From: Kitasatospora phosalacinea
GTDB taxonomy: Bacteria; Actinomycetota; Actinomycetes; Streptomycetales; Streptomycetaceae
Reading direction: 5' to 3'
NCBI RefSeq assembly: GCF_000717185.1
Contig: NZ_JNYE01000088.1
Coordinates: forward strand, 1-53,624
Length of the DNA: 53,624 bases
This document shows, in pieces, positions 35,017 to 43,004 of the stretch; position 1 is the stretch's first letter; every line of letters starts with the position of its first letter. The translations under genes and the position numbers were made by a program. Under the pieces are notes generated by a model. The model ran no database searches, had not been told where the DNA came from, and was given only the letters and a program-made list of their open reading frames with translations.

Positions 35017-36329
35017 CGGTCCACGTCCAGCAGCCCGGCGGGCATCGCGAACGGGGCCCCGGGGTCGGCGGGCCCGACCTCGGAGGTGACGGTGCGCACC
35101 AGCGCGGCGGCGGCAGCCAGGCGCTGTTCGCAGGCGGTGACGCTGTCGGCCTCGCAGACCACGAAGGAGTGCCGGGCCAGGTAGCCGCCGGGGGGCAGCC
35201 GCAGCACGGTGCCGGGCGGGGCCATCGGGGCGGCGTGCAGCAGGCCGGGTGCGTCGCCGGGCTGCGGGAGCTCCAACTCGTCCAGGCGGCAGTCCTGTTC
35301 GGGGCAGCCGAAGCTGATCCCGGCCACCGCGGAGCGGGTCGGGGCGATCTCCGGGCGGCGGCCGGTGGCGACGTCGAACAGCACCTCGCCGGGTTCGATC
35401 CCGGTGGCGATCCGGCCGAGCAGCGGGATCAGGTCGCCGCCGAGCCGCCCGTTGACCTCGACGATCAGCGGGCCGCGCGGGGTGAGCCGCAGCTCGGTGT
35501 GGGTGATGCCGTCCTCGACGCCGAGCGCCCGGTGCGCGTCGGCGAGGTGGGCGAGCAGGGCGGGGTCGGCGAGCAGCGGGTCGGCGGCGTCGACGACGTG
35601 GCCGACCTCCTCGAAGTACGGCTCGTCGCTGCTGTACTTGCGGGCCAGGAACAGCGGCAGGTACTCGCCCTTGTGGACGGCGCCGTCCACGCTGATCTCC
35701 GGGCCGCCCGCGTACTCCTCGACGATCACGCTGGCCCGGTACGGCCCGGGGTCGACCTCGCTGGCGGACAGCGCGGTGTCGAAGGCCGCGTCGAGCTCGT
35801 GCTCGTCGGCGGCGAAGACCACGCCGATGCTGGCGCCCATGGCGCGCGGCTTGAGCACCACCGGGTAGCCGATCCGGGCGGCGGCGGCCCGGGCCTCGTC
35901 GCGGTCGGTGGTGAGGGCGAAGCCGGGCTGGCGCAGGCCGGCGGCGGTGAGCACGGTGCGGGTGCGCTCCTTGTCGCGCACGCCGCGCACGCCGCGCTCG
36001 GACAGGCCGGGGACGCCGAGCTCGGCGGCCAGCAGGCCCGCGTCCAGCACCAGCGGCTCGTCCCAGCAGAGCAGGCCGACGACGTGCTTGCGGGCGGCGA
36101 TCTCCCGGACGGTGGCGTTCATGGTGGCGGTGTCGAAGACGTCGGCGACCACGATCTCGTCGAAGTACTCGCGCTGCCAGGTCGGCCGCAGGTTGTTGAC
36201 CAGTAGCAGTTCCAGCCCGGCGGCGCGGGCCCGGCGGCTCATCGGGCCGACCAGGTACTCGCGGTACTCCTTGAGGCCGCTGCCGATCACCAGCAGCGTT
36301 CCCGGCGTTGCTTCCCGGTGTTCCGTCAT
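35013..36329 (-). CDS. ATP-grasp ligase 1
   Basis: This 438-residue ATP-grasp ligase is of the type that joins a carboxylate to an amine through an acyl phosphate. Seen are the ATP-binding Lys-Pro (VVLKPRAMGASIG, Lys160), VIVEEYAGGPEISVD, and the Mg site E291-V-N293-G-R295. The C-terminal domain has a FGCPEQDC segment. ATG 36327-36329 has a strong GAGGAGG site and an ATGA overlap with the second ATP-grasp gene. It probably forms an amide or hydrazide bond in the cluster product, replacing an NRPS. Confidence 0.9.
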   Translation of the reverse strand: MTEHREATPGTLLVIGSGLKEYREYLVGPMSRRARAAGLELLLVNNLRPTWQREYFDEIVVADVFDTATMNATVREIAARKHVVGLLCWDEPLVLDAGLLAAELGVPGLSERGVRGVRDKERTRTVLTAAGLRQPGFALTTDRDEARAAAARIGYPVVLKPRAMGASIGVVFAADEHELDAAFDTALSASEVDPGPYRASVIVEEYAGGPEISVDGAVHKGEYLPLFLARKYSSDEPYFEEVGHVVDAADPLLADPALLAHLADAHRALGVEDGITHTELRLTPRGPLIVEVNGRLGGDLIPLLGRIATGIEPGEVLFDVATGRRPEIAPTRSAVAGISFGCPEQDCRLDELELPQPGDAPGLLHAAPMAPPGTVLRLPPGGYLARHSFVVCEADSVTACEQRLAAAAALVRTVTSEVGPADPGAPFAMPAGLLDVDR

Positions 36330-37609
36330 GATTCCTCCTCTGCGTGGGCGTCGATGTCGAACCGGACCAGGGCGGCGGCCGCGTCGGCCAGGCGGCGGGC
36401 CTCGGCGGGGGTGTCGGCGCGGGTGGTGACGATGCCGACCCGGTCCCAGGAGCTGCGCAGTCCGGCGCTGCGGTGGCCGGGGGCGATGCCGACCACGGCG
36501 AGCTGCACGCCCTCGGCGGCGGCGGCCGCGTCCAGGCCGTGCACGGCGGTGACGGTGCCGGGCCGGTCGGGGGCCAGGAAGGCGGCGGCGGTGGCGCGTT
36601 CGGCCTTCGCGGGCAGCTCGCCGGTCGGCTCGCCGCGCATCAGGGCGTAGTAGGCGCGGGTGAGCTCGACCGGGTAGGCGGCCTCGATCAGGTCGGTGAT
36701 GGAGTCGCCGGGCAGCCGTCCGGCGCACTCGACCAGGACGGGGACGCCGTCGGCGAGGATCCACTCGCAGTGCAGCACGCCGGTGCCGAAGCCGACCGCG
36801 GCGACCAGCCGTTCGGTCTCGGCGGCCAGCAACTCATGTGTCTCGGGCGGCAGTTCGGCCGGTACGGTGTGCCCGGACTCGATCGGGTACGGGCCGGGGT
36901 AGAGCAGTTTGCCGGTGGTGTTGGCGAACACCGGGCGGCCGTCGCGGACCAGCATCTCGACGCTGAACTCCGGCCCGGCGACGTACTGTTCGGCCAGCAT
37001 GGCGGGCGCGATCGGCCGGTCCGGGACGAACGCGCCCTCGTCCTGGGCCTGCCCGAACGCCCAGGCCGCCGCGACCTCCTCGGGGCCGCGGACCACCAGG
37101 GTGCCGACCGAGGCCTGCCGGTTGGCGGGCTTGAGCACCGCCGGGCCGGGGTGCCGGTCCATGAAGGCGGCCAGCGCGGCGGCGTCGGCGACCGGCTCGG
37201 AGGCCGGGTTGGCGATTCCGGCGGCGGCCGCGACCACCCGCAACTGGTGCTTGTCGCGCAGCAGTTGGGCGGCGCCCAGACCGGCGCCGGGCAGCCCGTA
37301 GCGTTCGGCGAGCCGGGCCGCGAACGGCACCGCGTACTCGACGGCGGGGATCACCGCGACCGGGTCGAGCCCGGGGTGGGCGGCGAAGAAGGCGTCGGCG
37401 CGGCCGGGCAGGTGGTACTCCCACTCGATCAACTCGCGGGCGTAGTCGATGCCTTCGACCGCCTCGGCGAGGTGCCGCTTGCGGGCGACGTCCGGCTCCT
37501 CGACGTAGACCACCGAGTCGGCGTCCTGGAAGGCGGCGACGGTGGCGACCGCGAAGGCCACGTAGCCGACGATCAGCACCGGCCGCGGGCCGGTCGACGG
37601 GGCGTTCAT
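36326..37609 (-). CDS. ATP-grasp ligase 2 (variant metal site)
   Basis: This 427-residue ATP-grasp protein has a preATP-grasp N-terminus (VLIVGYVAFAVATVAAF), the Lys-Pro ATP motif AVLKPANRQASVG (Lys160), EQYVAGPEFSVEML and HCEWILADGVPVLVECAGR. The usual E-x-N-x-R magnesium motif here reads E294-C-A296-G-R298, so the Asn is replaced by Ala. Despite this the fold looks complete. ATGA overlaps join it to the transporter gene and to ATP-grasp ligase 1. It may activate a different carboxylate from ligase 1. Confidence 0.9.
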   Translation of the reverse strand: MNAPSTGPRPVLIVGYVAFAVATVAAFQDADSVVYVEEPDVARKRHLAEAVEGIDYARELIEWEYHLPGRADAFFAAHPGLDPVAVIPAVEYAVPFAARLAERYGLPGAGLGAAQLLRDKHQLRVVAAAAGIANPASEPVADAAALAAFMDRHPGPAVLKPANRQASVGTLVVRGPEEVAAAWAFGQAQDEGAFVPDRPIAPAMLAEQYVAGPEFSVEMLVRDGRPVFANTTGKLLYPGPYPIESGHTVPAELPPETHELLAAETERLVAAVGFGTGVLHCEWILADGVPVLVECAGRLPGDSITDLIEAAYPVELTRAYYALMRGEPTGELPAKAERATAAAFLAPDRPGTVTAVHGLDAAAAAEGVQLAVVGIAPGHRSAGLRSSWDRVGIVTTRADTPAEARRLADAAAALVRFDIDAHAEEES

Positions 37610-38880
37610 ACGGTCTCTCCCACGGGGTCCTGGTCGGTGGCCGCCCCGGCGGCGGTCCGCTGCTGCGCCCGGTGCTTGATGCCGTACACCGCGAGCACCC
37701 CGGCCAGGCCGTTGACCACGGCCATCAGCACCCAGAACCCGGCGTGCAGGTGCGTCCAGGCCCACACGCCGAACAGCGGTCCGACCGCCGAGGCCAGGCC
37801 GGCCGCGGCCTGCATGGTGGCCAGGTAGCGGGCCTTCGAGCCGTCCGGGAAGGTGGCCGGGTGGGCGAACATGCTGGGCCCGGCGATCATCAGCCCGCTG
37901 ACCGCGAGCACCGCGCCGAACAGCACGAACGCCCCGGAGTGCACGGCCAGCCCGTAGGCGGCGAGGCCGACCGAGTTGACCAGGTGGCCGACGCCGACCG
38001 CCAGGTAGGTGGGGATCCGGGTGATGTACGCGGTGATCTTCAGCTCGCAGGTGATCAGCACCAGCGAGGAGGCGGTGAGCACCGCGCTGTACAGCCAGGT
38101 CGGGTAGTCGTCGTGCACGATCTCCAGCGGCAGCGAGATCGAGGACTGCACGTAGGCGATCGTCCCGAGCACCACCGCGGCCAGGTAGGCGAGGTACGCC
38201 CGGTCGCGGAGCATCGCCGCGTACGCGGCCCGGCCGTCGGAGCGGCGTTCGGCCTTCGTCCGCGGCGCCTGCTCGGGCACCGCGTGCCGGGGCAGCAGCC
38301 GGTGGGCGAGGAGCGCGTAGAGGAGGGTGGTGGCGCCGTCGATCCAGAACAGCAGGTCCCAGTCGAGCAGGATCACCCCGGCGGCGATCAGCGGGGCGAC
38401 GGCCGCGCCGGTGTTCAGGGCGATGCGCATCATCGAGAACGCCATCACGTGGTAGCGCTCCGGCATCAGGTCGCTGAGCAGCACCGAGGCGGCGGGCCGG
38501 TACGCCTGGGCGGCCAGGCCGGCCAGCGCGATCGTCACCAGCAGCACCGGGACCAGCCCCGGCCGGGCCAGCAGCGGCAGCACGGCCACCAGCGGCGCCG
38601 AGCCGGCCATCGCCGCGACGATGGTGGCCCGCGCCCCGAAGCGGTGGGTGATCTCCCCGCCGAGGACGGTGCCGAACACGGTGCCCAGGCTGTACGCGCC
38701 GAGCGCGAGGCCCGCGGTGCCGTCCGACATGTCCTTGTGCGTCAGGTAGAGCACCAGGAAGGTCTGGACGAACGCGCCGAGCTGGTTGACCAGGACGCCG
38801 CCGAGCAGGTAGCGGACGGTGGCCGGGGTGGCCCTGAGCGTGTCGAGGACGCCGATCGGGGGCCCGTCGTCGTCGGTCAT
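37606..38880 (-). CDS. MFS transporter, 12-TM
   Basis: This 424-residue major facilitator has about 12 hydrophobic segments, with GGEITHRFGARATIVAAM as the first cytoplasmic loop and a charged central loop near residues 200-220 (PEQAPRTKAERRSDGRA). ATG 38878-38880 overlaps the stop of the oxidase gene, and the next start is also an ATGA junction. Embedded in the cluster, it is likely the exporter, and self-resistance determinant, for the product. Confidence 0.92.
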   Translation of the reverse strand: MTDDDGPPIGVLDTLRATPATVRYLLGGVLVNQLGAFVQTFLVLYLTHKDMSDGTAGLALGAYSLGTVFGTVLGGEITHRFGARATIVAAMAGSAPLVAVLPLLARPGLVPVLLVTIALAGLAAQAYRPAASVLLSDLMPERYHVMAFSMMRIALNTGAAVAPLIAAGVILLDWDLLFWIDGATTLLYALLAHRLLPRHAVPEQAPRTKAERRSDGRAAYAAMLRDRAYLAYLAAVVLGTIAYVQSSISLPLEIVHDDYPTWLYSAVLTASSLVLITCELKITAYITRIPTYLAVGVGHLVNSVGLAAYGLAVHSGAFVLFGAVLAVSGLMIAGPSMFAHPATFPDGSKARYLATMQAAAGLASAVGPLFGVWAWTHLHAGFWVLMAVVNGLAGVLAVYGIKHRAQQRTAAGAATDQDPVGETV

Positions 38881-39974
38881 GCCGCCTCCTTCACTGCCGT
38901 GGCGATGCGTTCCGCGACCAGCGGAGCGGTGGAGAACCCGCCGCCGCCGCACGCGGCGCGGGTCCACAGGCCCGGGGAGACCCGGGTGAGCAGCGGGCCG
39001 CCGGTGGCGGCGTCCGCGGTGTAGTGGCAGACCCGGACGCCCGCCACCGGGTAGCGGTCGAGGTCCGGCAGGACGCCCTCGGCGGCGAGCCGCTCCAGGT
39101 ACGGCCGCTGGTCCTCGCCGCTGCTGTCGGTGTCCGCGACGGGGCGGCACACCGTGTCGGAGCTGAGCTTGAGCAGGGTGCCGACGCCGGGCGGCAGCAC
39201 CCAGCCGCGGCCCGCGCGGCCGAGGCCGCCCGCGGCGGGCGCCCCGTCCCAGCGGTCGCCGCCCGCGGGCCGGCCGAGGTAGAGCATGGTCTGCCGGTGC
39301 AGGGTGACGGGGCTGTCGGCGAGGCGGCGGGTCCAGGGGCCGCCGGCCAGCAGGGCGAGGTCGCCGCGGAGCACCTCGCCGGTGTCCAGCACGATCCGCC
39401 CGGAGCCGGTGAACACCGAGCGGACGGTGCTGTGCGGGCGCAGCACCACGCCCGGCCGGGTGGCCAGCCAGCGGGCGGCGGCGTGCAGCACCCGGTCGGC
39501 GAGCAGCACGCCGCCGGTGCGCTCGCGCACCCCGACGGTGCCGGGCGGCAGGCCCAGCGGCGGGAGCGCGTCCGCGGCGGGCAGGTCGACCGGGACGCCC
39601 GCCCCGTCGGCCTCGGCGAGCAGTTCGTCGAGGCGGTCGGCGGGGTGGGCGGTGAGCGTGCCGACCCGGCGGTAGAGCGGGGTGCCGAACAGGGCTTCCA
39701 GGTCCTGCCAGTGGCGGTGCGCGTCGAGCCGGCGGGCGGTGCCGCCGGGGTCGCCGGGCAGCAGGGTGCGGATGGCGCGGTGCTGGTCGTGCGAGGTGGC
39801 GTCGGGGTTGGGCAGCGGGCCGCGCTCCAGGACGGTGACCCGGTGCCCGGCCCGGGCGCAGGCGACGGCGGTGAGCAGGCCGGTGACGCCCGCACCGACC
39901 ACCACCACGTGCGCGGCGGCGCTGCCCGCCGCCCGCGCGGGGGCGGTCGGTGCGAGCCCGGTGGTGCTGCTCAC
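38877..39974 (-). CDS. FAD-dependent amino-acid-oxidase-type (DAO) oxidoreductase
   Basis: This 365-residue DAO-family flavoprotein has the N-terminal FAD motif VVVVGAGVTGLLTAVACARAGHRVTVLERG (GxGxxG at 27-32). The C-terminal FAD-binding segment is CGGGGFSTAPLVAERIA. The start GTG 39972-39974 makes a GTGA overlap with the MetRS-like gene; the open frame upstream is shadow. In known hydrazine pathways a DAO-type enzyme oxidatively cleaves the lysine-derived adduct to release hydrazinoacetate. Its place directly after the MetRS-like gene suits that role. A role on another amine remains possible. Confidence 0.88.
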   Translation of the reverse strand: MSSTTGLAPTAPARAAGSAAAHVVVVGAGVTGLLTAVACARAGHRVTVLERGPLPNPDATSHDQHRAIRTLLPGDPGGTARRLDAHRHWQDLEALFGTPLYRRVGTLTAHPADRLDELLAEADGAGVPVDLPAADALPPLGLPPGTVGVRERTGGVLLADRVLHAAARWLATRPGVVLRPHSTVRSVFTGSGRIVLDTGEVLRGDLALLAGGPWTRRLADSPVTLHRQTMLYLGRPAGGDRWDGAPAAGGLGRAGRGWVLPPGVGTLLKLSSDTVCRPVADTDSSGEDQRPYLERLAAEGVLPDLDRYPVAGVRVCHYTADAATGGPLLTRVSPGLWTRAACGGGGFSTAPLVAERIATAVKEAA

Positions 39975-41518
39975 CGTCCGCCGCCGCGGAGTCCGGTCGC
40001 CAGCCTGGGCAGCGGGCGGGGGTGGACGGTGGTGGCGGTGTGCTCGGCGGGGATCGCGGCGTCGGGCAGGCCCTCGGCGGCGAGGTCGACCAGCAGCGGG
40101 GCGGCGCAGCGCAGGAACAGGTCGAGTTCGTGCCAGAAGTCGCCCGCGTCGGCGTCGGTGACCTCCCAGCGGTCGAGCCGGCCGAGCTGTTCGGTGAGGG
40201 TGAAGGCGGCGGCGCTGAGGCTGAAGCGGCGCGGGCGCAGGGCGGCCGCGAAGCGTTCGGCGATCAGGGCGGCGGCGTGCCGGGAGCGGGCGCTGACCGG
40301 CAGCGGGCCGCGGTCGAGGTGGGCCTCGGCCTTGGCGGCGACCCGGTTCCAGGGTTCGACCAGGCGCTGGCCGCAGACCCGGTCCATGGCGGCGCGGGTG
40401 AAGTTGGTGCGCTGGAAGTCGGGGCCGGTGGCGGCCAGGTAGTAGCGGGCGAGGTCGCGCGGGACTTCGGCGGTGAGCTGGCGTCCGGTGACGACGTGGC
40501 CGCGGCTGGTGGAGAACTTGTCGCTGTCGAGCTCGTAGAACTCGTTGGTGACGAAGTGCGCGGGCAGGGCGAGTCCGCCGAGGGCGAGCAGCATCGCGGT
40601 GCCGGCCAGGGCGAAGGCGAAGCTGGCGTCGGAACCGAAGAAGTACGCGACCTCGGGCCCGGCCTCCAGGGCCCAGTGCCGTTCCTCGTCGCCGGGGACC
40701 TCCCCGCGGGACTCGGCGGCCAGCGCGATGGCGTGCAGGCTCCAGGCGACGGTCTCGGTGTCGGAGTACAGCACCTGGCCCGGGGTCTCGGCGAACGGGG
40801 CGGGGATGCCCCAGTCGATGGGCAGGGTGATCGGGTAGTCGGGCAGCCGCCGGGCGGTCAACTCCTCGACGAGCTGGGCGAGTCGGGGCCGCATGGTGGG
40901 GGCGAGCCGGGCGAAGTAGCTGGCCAGGGCGGCCCGGTGCTCCTCCAGCGGGAGCACCAGGACCTCCTTCTCCCGCAGTTCGACCGGGAGTTCGGGGTGC
41001 CGGGTGGAGCGCGGGTCGATGAGGTCGCCGGAGGCGATCCAGTGGCCGCAGTTCTCGCACAGCCCGGCGCAGCCCTCGGCCAGGCAGACCGGGCAGCCGC
41101 CGCGGACGTACGCGTCGGTGAGGTACTCGCCGGTGGCGTGCAGGTACGGGAACCTGACCTTGCGCAGCCTCAGGTGCCCTTCGCCGTGCAGCCGTTCGAA
41201 GAAGGTGCGGACGGTCTTGAGGTAGCGCTCGTCGAAGCGGACGAAGCCGTCGGGGACGATCCCGGCCGAGGCGAGGGTGGCCTCGACCTGTTCGGCGGCG
41301 CGCAGCCGCAGCGCCTCGGGCTGTTCGCCGAGGCGGCGGGCGGTGGTGACGATGTAGTTCTGGGTGAAGTGGACGCCGGTGCCGAACAGGGCGTCGCGGC
41401 CGGTGGCGCGGGCGTAGCGGGCGCACACGTCGGCGGACAGGAACGGGCCGGCCAGGTGGCCCAGGTGCAGGTCCCCGTTGGCGGTGGGGCCGGGGGCGAT
41501 CACCAGCAGCGCGGCCAT
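39971..41518 (-). CDS. Methionyl-tRNA synthetase-like protein; candidate activating half of a split hydrazine synthetase
   Basis: This 515-residue class I synthetase-fold protein has the HIGH motif as H18-L-G-H21, a zinc knuckle C142-x2-C145 ... C154-x2-C157, and the KMSKS loop as KFSTS (334-338). A shortened helical C-terminal domain follows, so tRNA recognition is doubtful. In s56-p1-type pathways a MetRS-like domain activates an amino acid and esterifies it onto N6-hydroxylysine, and a fused cupin rearranges it to an N-N bond. Here no cupin is fused. It overlaps the lysine monooxygenase gene (TGATG), a strong functional link. A housekeeping or resistance MetRS is the alternative. Confidence 0.87.
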   Translation of the reverse strand: MAALLVIAPGPTANGDLHLGHLAGPFLSADVCARYARATGRDALFGTGVHFTQNYIVTTARRLGEQPEALRLRAAEQVEATLASAGIVPDGFVRFDERYLKTVRTFFERLHGEGHLRLRKVRFPYLHATGEYLTDAYVRGGCPVCLAEGCAGLCENCGHWIASGDLIDPRSTRHPELPVELREKEVLVLPLEEHRAALASYFARLAPTMRPRLAQLVEELTARRLPDYPITLPIDWGIPAPFAETPGQVLYSDTETVAWSLHAIALAAESRGEVPGDEERHWALEAGPEVAYFFGSDASFAFALAGTAMLLALGGLALPAHFVTNEFYELDSDKFSTSRGHVVTGRQLTAEVPRDLARYYLAATGPDFQRTNFTRAAMDRVCGQRLVEPWNRVAAKAEAHLDRGPLPVSARSRHAAALIAERFAAALRPRRFSLSAAAFTLTEQLGRLDRWEVTDADAGDFWHELDLFLRCAAPLLVDLAAEGLPDAAIPAEHTATTVHPRPLPRLATGLRGGGR

Positions 41519-42804
41519 CAGCGGCCGCCCGCCGCGGCGGTGGCCAGGCCGTGGCGCTCCAGCAGGTCGCCGGTGATGTCGCGGGCCCGGTGGGCGAGCA
41601 CGCTGATCAGCGAGTCGGCGATGCCGTGGGTGGCCTCGTTGACGCCCTGCAGGTAGAGCGCGGCGTCCGTCCCGGCGCCCAGGTCGACCCGGTAGTCGCG
41701 GCTGACGGTGACCTCCTCCAGCCCGGCCTTGCCGGTCAACTCCCGTACCAGGGACGGCATCCGGCTGTCGTAGCCGGTGCCGAGCAGGACGAGGTCGCAG
41801 CGCTGCTCGGTGACCTTGCCGGTGCGCCGGTCGCGCAGGTCGAGGACGACCTCGCCGTCCTCCTCGCGGGCGGCGAGCACCTCGGTCATCGGGCGGACCT
41901 CGGCCCGGCCGGTGCCGATCATCTTCTCCCGGTAGAGCAGCATGTAGAGTTCGTCGAGGAACGGCGGGGCGAGGGCCGCGTAGTTGGTGAACCGCATCTC
42001 GTCGAGGAGCTGGGCGCGGGTCTCGGCGGGGGCGTCGAAGAACTCGTCGACGAAGGACGGGTAGAACAGCTCGTTGACGAACTTGCTGGTCTGGTAGTTC
42101 TGCAGGCCGATCGAGCGGACCAGCATGGTGACGGTGGAGTTCGGCAGGTTCTCGTACAGCGCCACGAACATCTCGGCGGCGCTCTGCGCGCCGCCGATCA
42201 CCACGGTGCGCAGCGGGGCGTCCTTGTCGACGGCGTTGATCCGGCTGCGGAAGCGGGCGCTGTGGATGACCTTCTCGGCGGGCAGGTCGGCGAAGACCTC
42301 CGGGATGTGCATGTCGCGTCCGGCGCCGACGACCAGGTCGCGGCAGCGGATGGTGTCGCCGTCGGCGAGGGTGACCTGCCAGCCGGTCAGCTTGCCGTCG
42401 GCGTCGTGCCGCGGTGCGGCGGCGACGACCTTGGCGTCGTAGCGGATCCGCACCTTCTCCAGCGAGTGGGCGACCCACTGGAGGTAGTCGGAGAACTCCC
42501 AGCGGTGCGGGTGGAAGGTGCCCAGGTTGATGAACTGGTCCAGCCGGTCGTGCTGGTGCAGGAAGTTGAGGAACGAGAAGCGGCTGCGCGGGTCGCGCAG
42601 CGTCACCAGGTCCTTCAGGAAGGACACCTGGCTGCGGGCCCAGGGCATCAGCAGGTCGCGCTGCCACTTGATGTCCGGTGCCTGCTCCAACAGCAGGGTG
42701 CGCTCGGCCAGTTCGGCCGATCCGCTCTCCTCGATCGCGGCGGCGAGGGCCAGGTTCGCCGGTCCGGCGCCGATCGCCAGCACGCCCACCTCTAGGTCAG
42801 CCAC
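41518..42804 (-). CDS. L-lysine N6-monooxygenase (SidA/IucD family)
   Basis: This 428-residue N-hydroxylating flavoprotein has the FAD motif G12-A-G-P-A-N17, the substrate-side block SFLKDLVTLRDPRSRFSFLN, the NADPH motif VVIGGAQSAAEMF and the C-terminal ATHGIADSLISVLAHRA typical of lysine/ornithine N-hydroxylases. It makes N6-hydroxylysine (or N5-hydroxyornithine). No siderophore synthetase or acyltransferase gene is near, while a MetRS-like gene overlaps its end, so N-N bond formation is the likelier use. GTG 42802-42804 follows GAGGGG. It is the first gene of the unit running to 31141. Confidence 0.92.
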   Translation of the reverse strand: MADLEVGVLAIGAGPANLALAAAIEESGSAELAERTLLLEQAPDIKWQRDLLMPWARSQVSFLKDLVTLRDPRSRFSFLNFLHQHDRLDQFINLGTFHPHRWEFSDYLQWVAHSLEKVRIRYDAKVVAAAPRHDADGKLTGWQVTLADGDTIRCRDLVVGAGRDMHIPEVFADLPAEKVIHSARFRSRINAVDKDAPLRTVVIGGAQSAAEMFVALYENLPNSTVTMLVRSIGLQNYQTSKFVNELFYPSFVDEFFDAPAETRAQLLDEMRFTNYAALAPPFLDELYMLLYREKMIGTGRAEVRPMTEVLAAREEDGEVVLDLRDRRTGKVTEQRCDLVLLGTGYDSRMPSLVRELTGKAGLEEVTVSRDYRVDLGAGTDAALYLQGVNEATHGIADSLISVLAHRARDITGDLLERHGLATAAAGGR

Positions 42805-42951
42805 AGTTTCCCCTCGTGAACTCGGTTTGGTCCAGGGCCGGTTGTCGCGGCGTCGTCACGGCGTCGTCGCGTCGAGGAATCTAGGAAGCCGACCTTCCCG
42901 CCGGGTAGGGCGTGCTTCCCGGCGGTGGGGGAAATTCCGGAACGGGTGTGC
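42805..42951 (-). promoter_or_regulatory. Upstream region of the hydrazine-type operon
   Basis: This gap of about 147 bases between the terminator and the lysine monooxygenase start should hold the main operon promoter. On the minus strand TAGATT (42878-42883) is a plausible -10, without a convincing -35. A GGAAG-CCGAC-CTTCC dyad lies at 42883-42898, and CGTCGTC/GCGTCG direct repeats lie at 42850-42875. These could be regulator sites, but I cannot confirm them. Confidence 0.4.
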
Positions 42952-42986
42952 GAAGGGCCCCGGGGGAGGTTCCCCCGGGGCCCTTC
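42952..42986 (-). terminator. Hairpin terminator isolating the cluster from the upstream gene
   Basis: A perfect 16-base stem (42952-42967 with 42971-42986) encloses a 3-base loop. It begins 19 bases past the stop of the minus-strand beta-propeller gene and should stop read-through into the lysine monooxygenase operon. Confidence 0.85.
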
Positions 42987-43004
42987 CGGTGCTTCCCGCG
43001 GCGC

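Noticed and set aside
39971..41518. MetRS-like gene as a housekeeping or resistance methionyl-tRNA synthetase
   Set aside because: The KMSKS loop is changed to KFSTS, the C-terminal tRNA-binding part is reduced, and the gene overlaps biosynthetic genes on both sides. Still, only a phylogeny would settle it.
41518..42804. Lysine N-hydroxylase as part of a hydroxamate siderophore cluster
   Set aside because: No NIS synthetase, NRPS, lysine decarboxylase or acyl-CoA N-acyltransferase gene is nearby, and the next gene is a MetRS-like protein.
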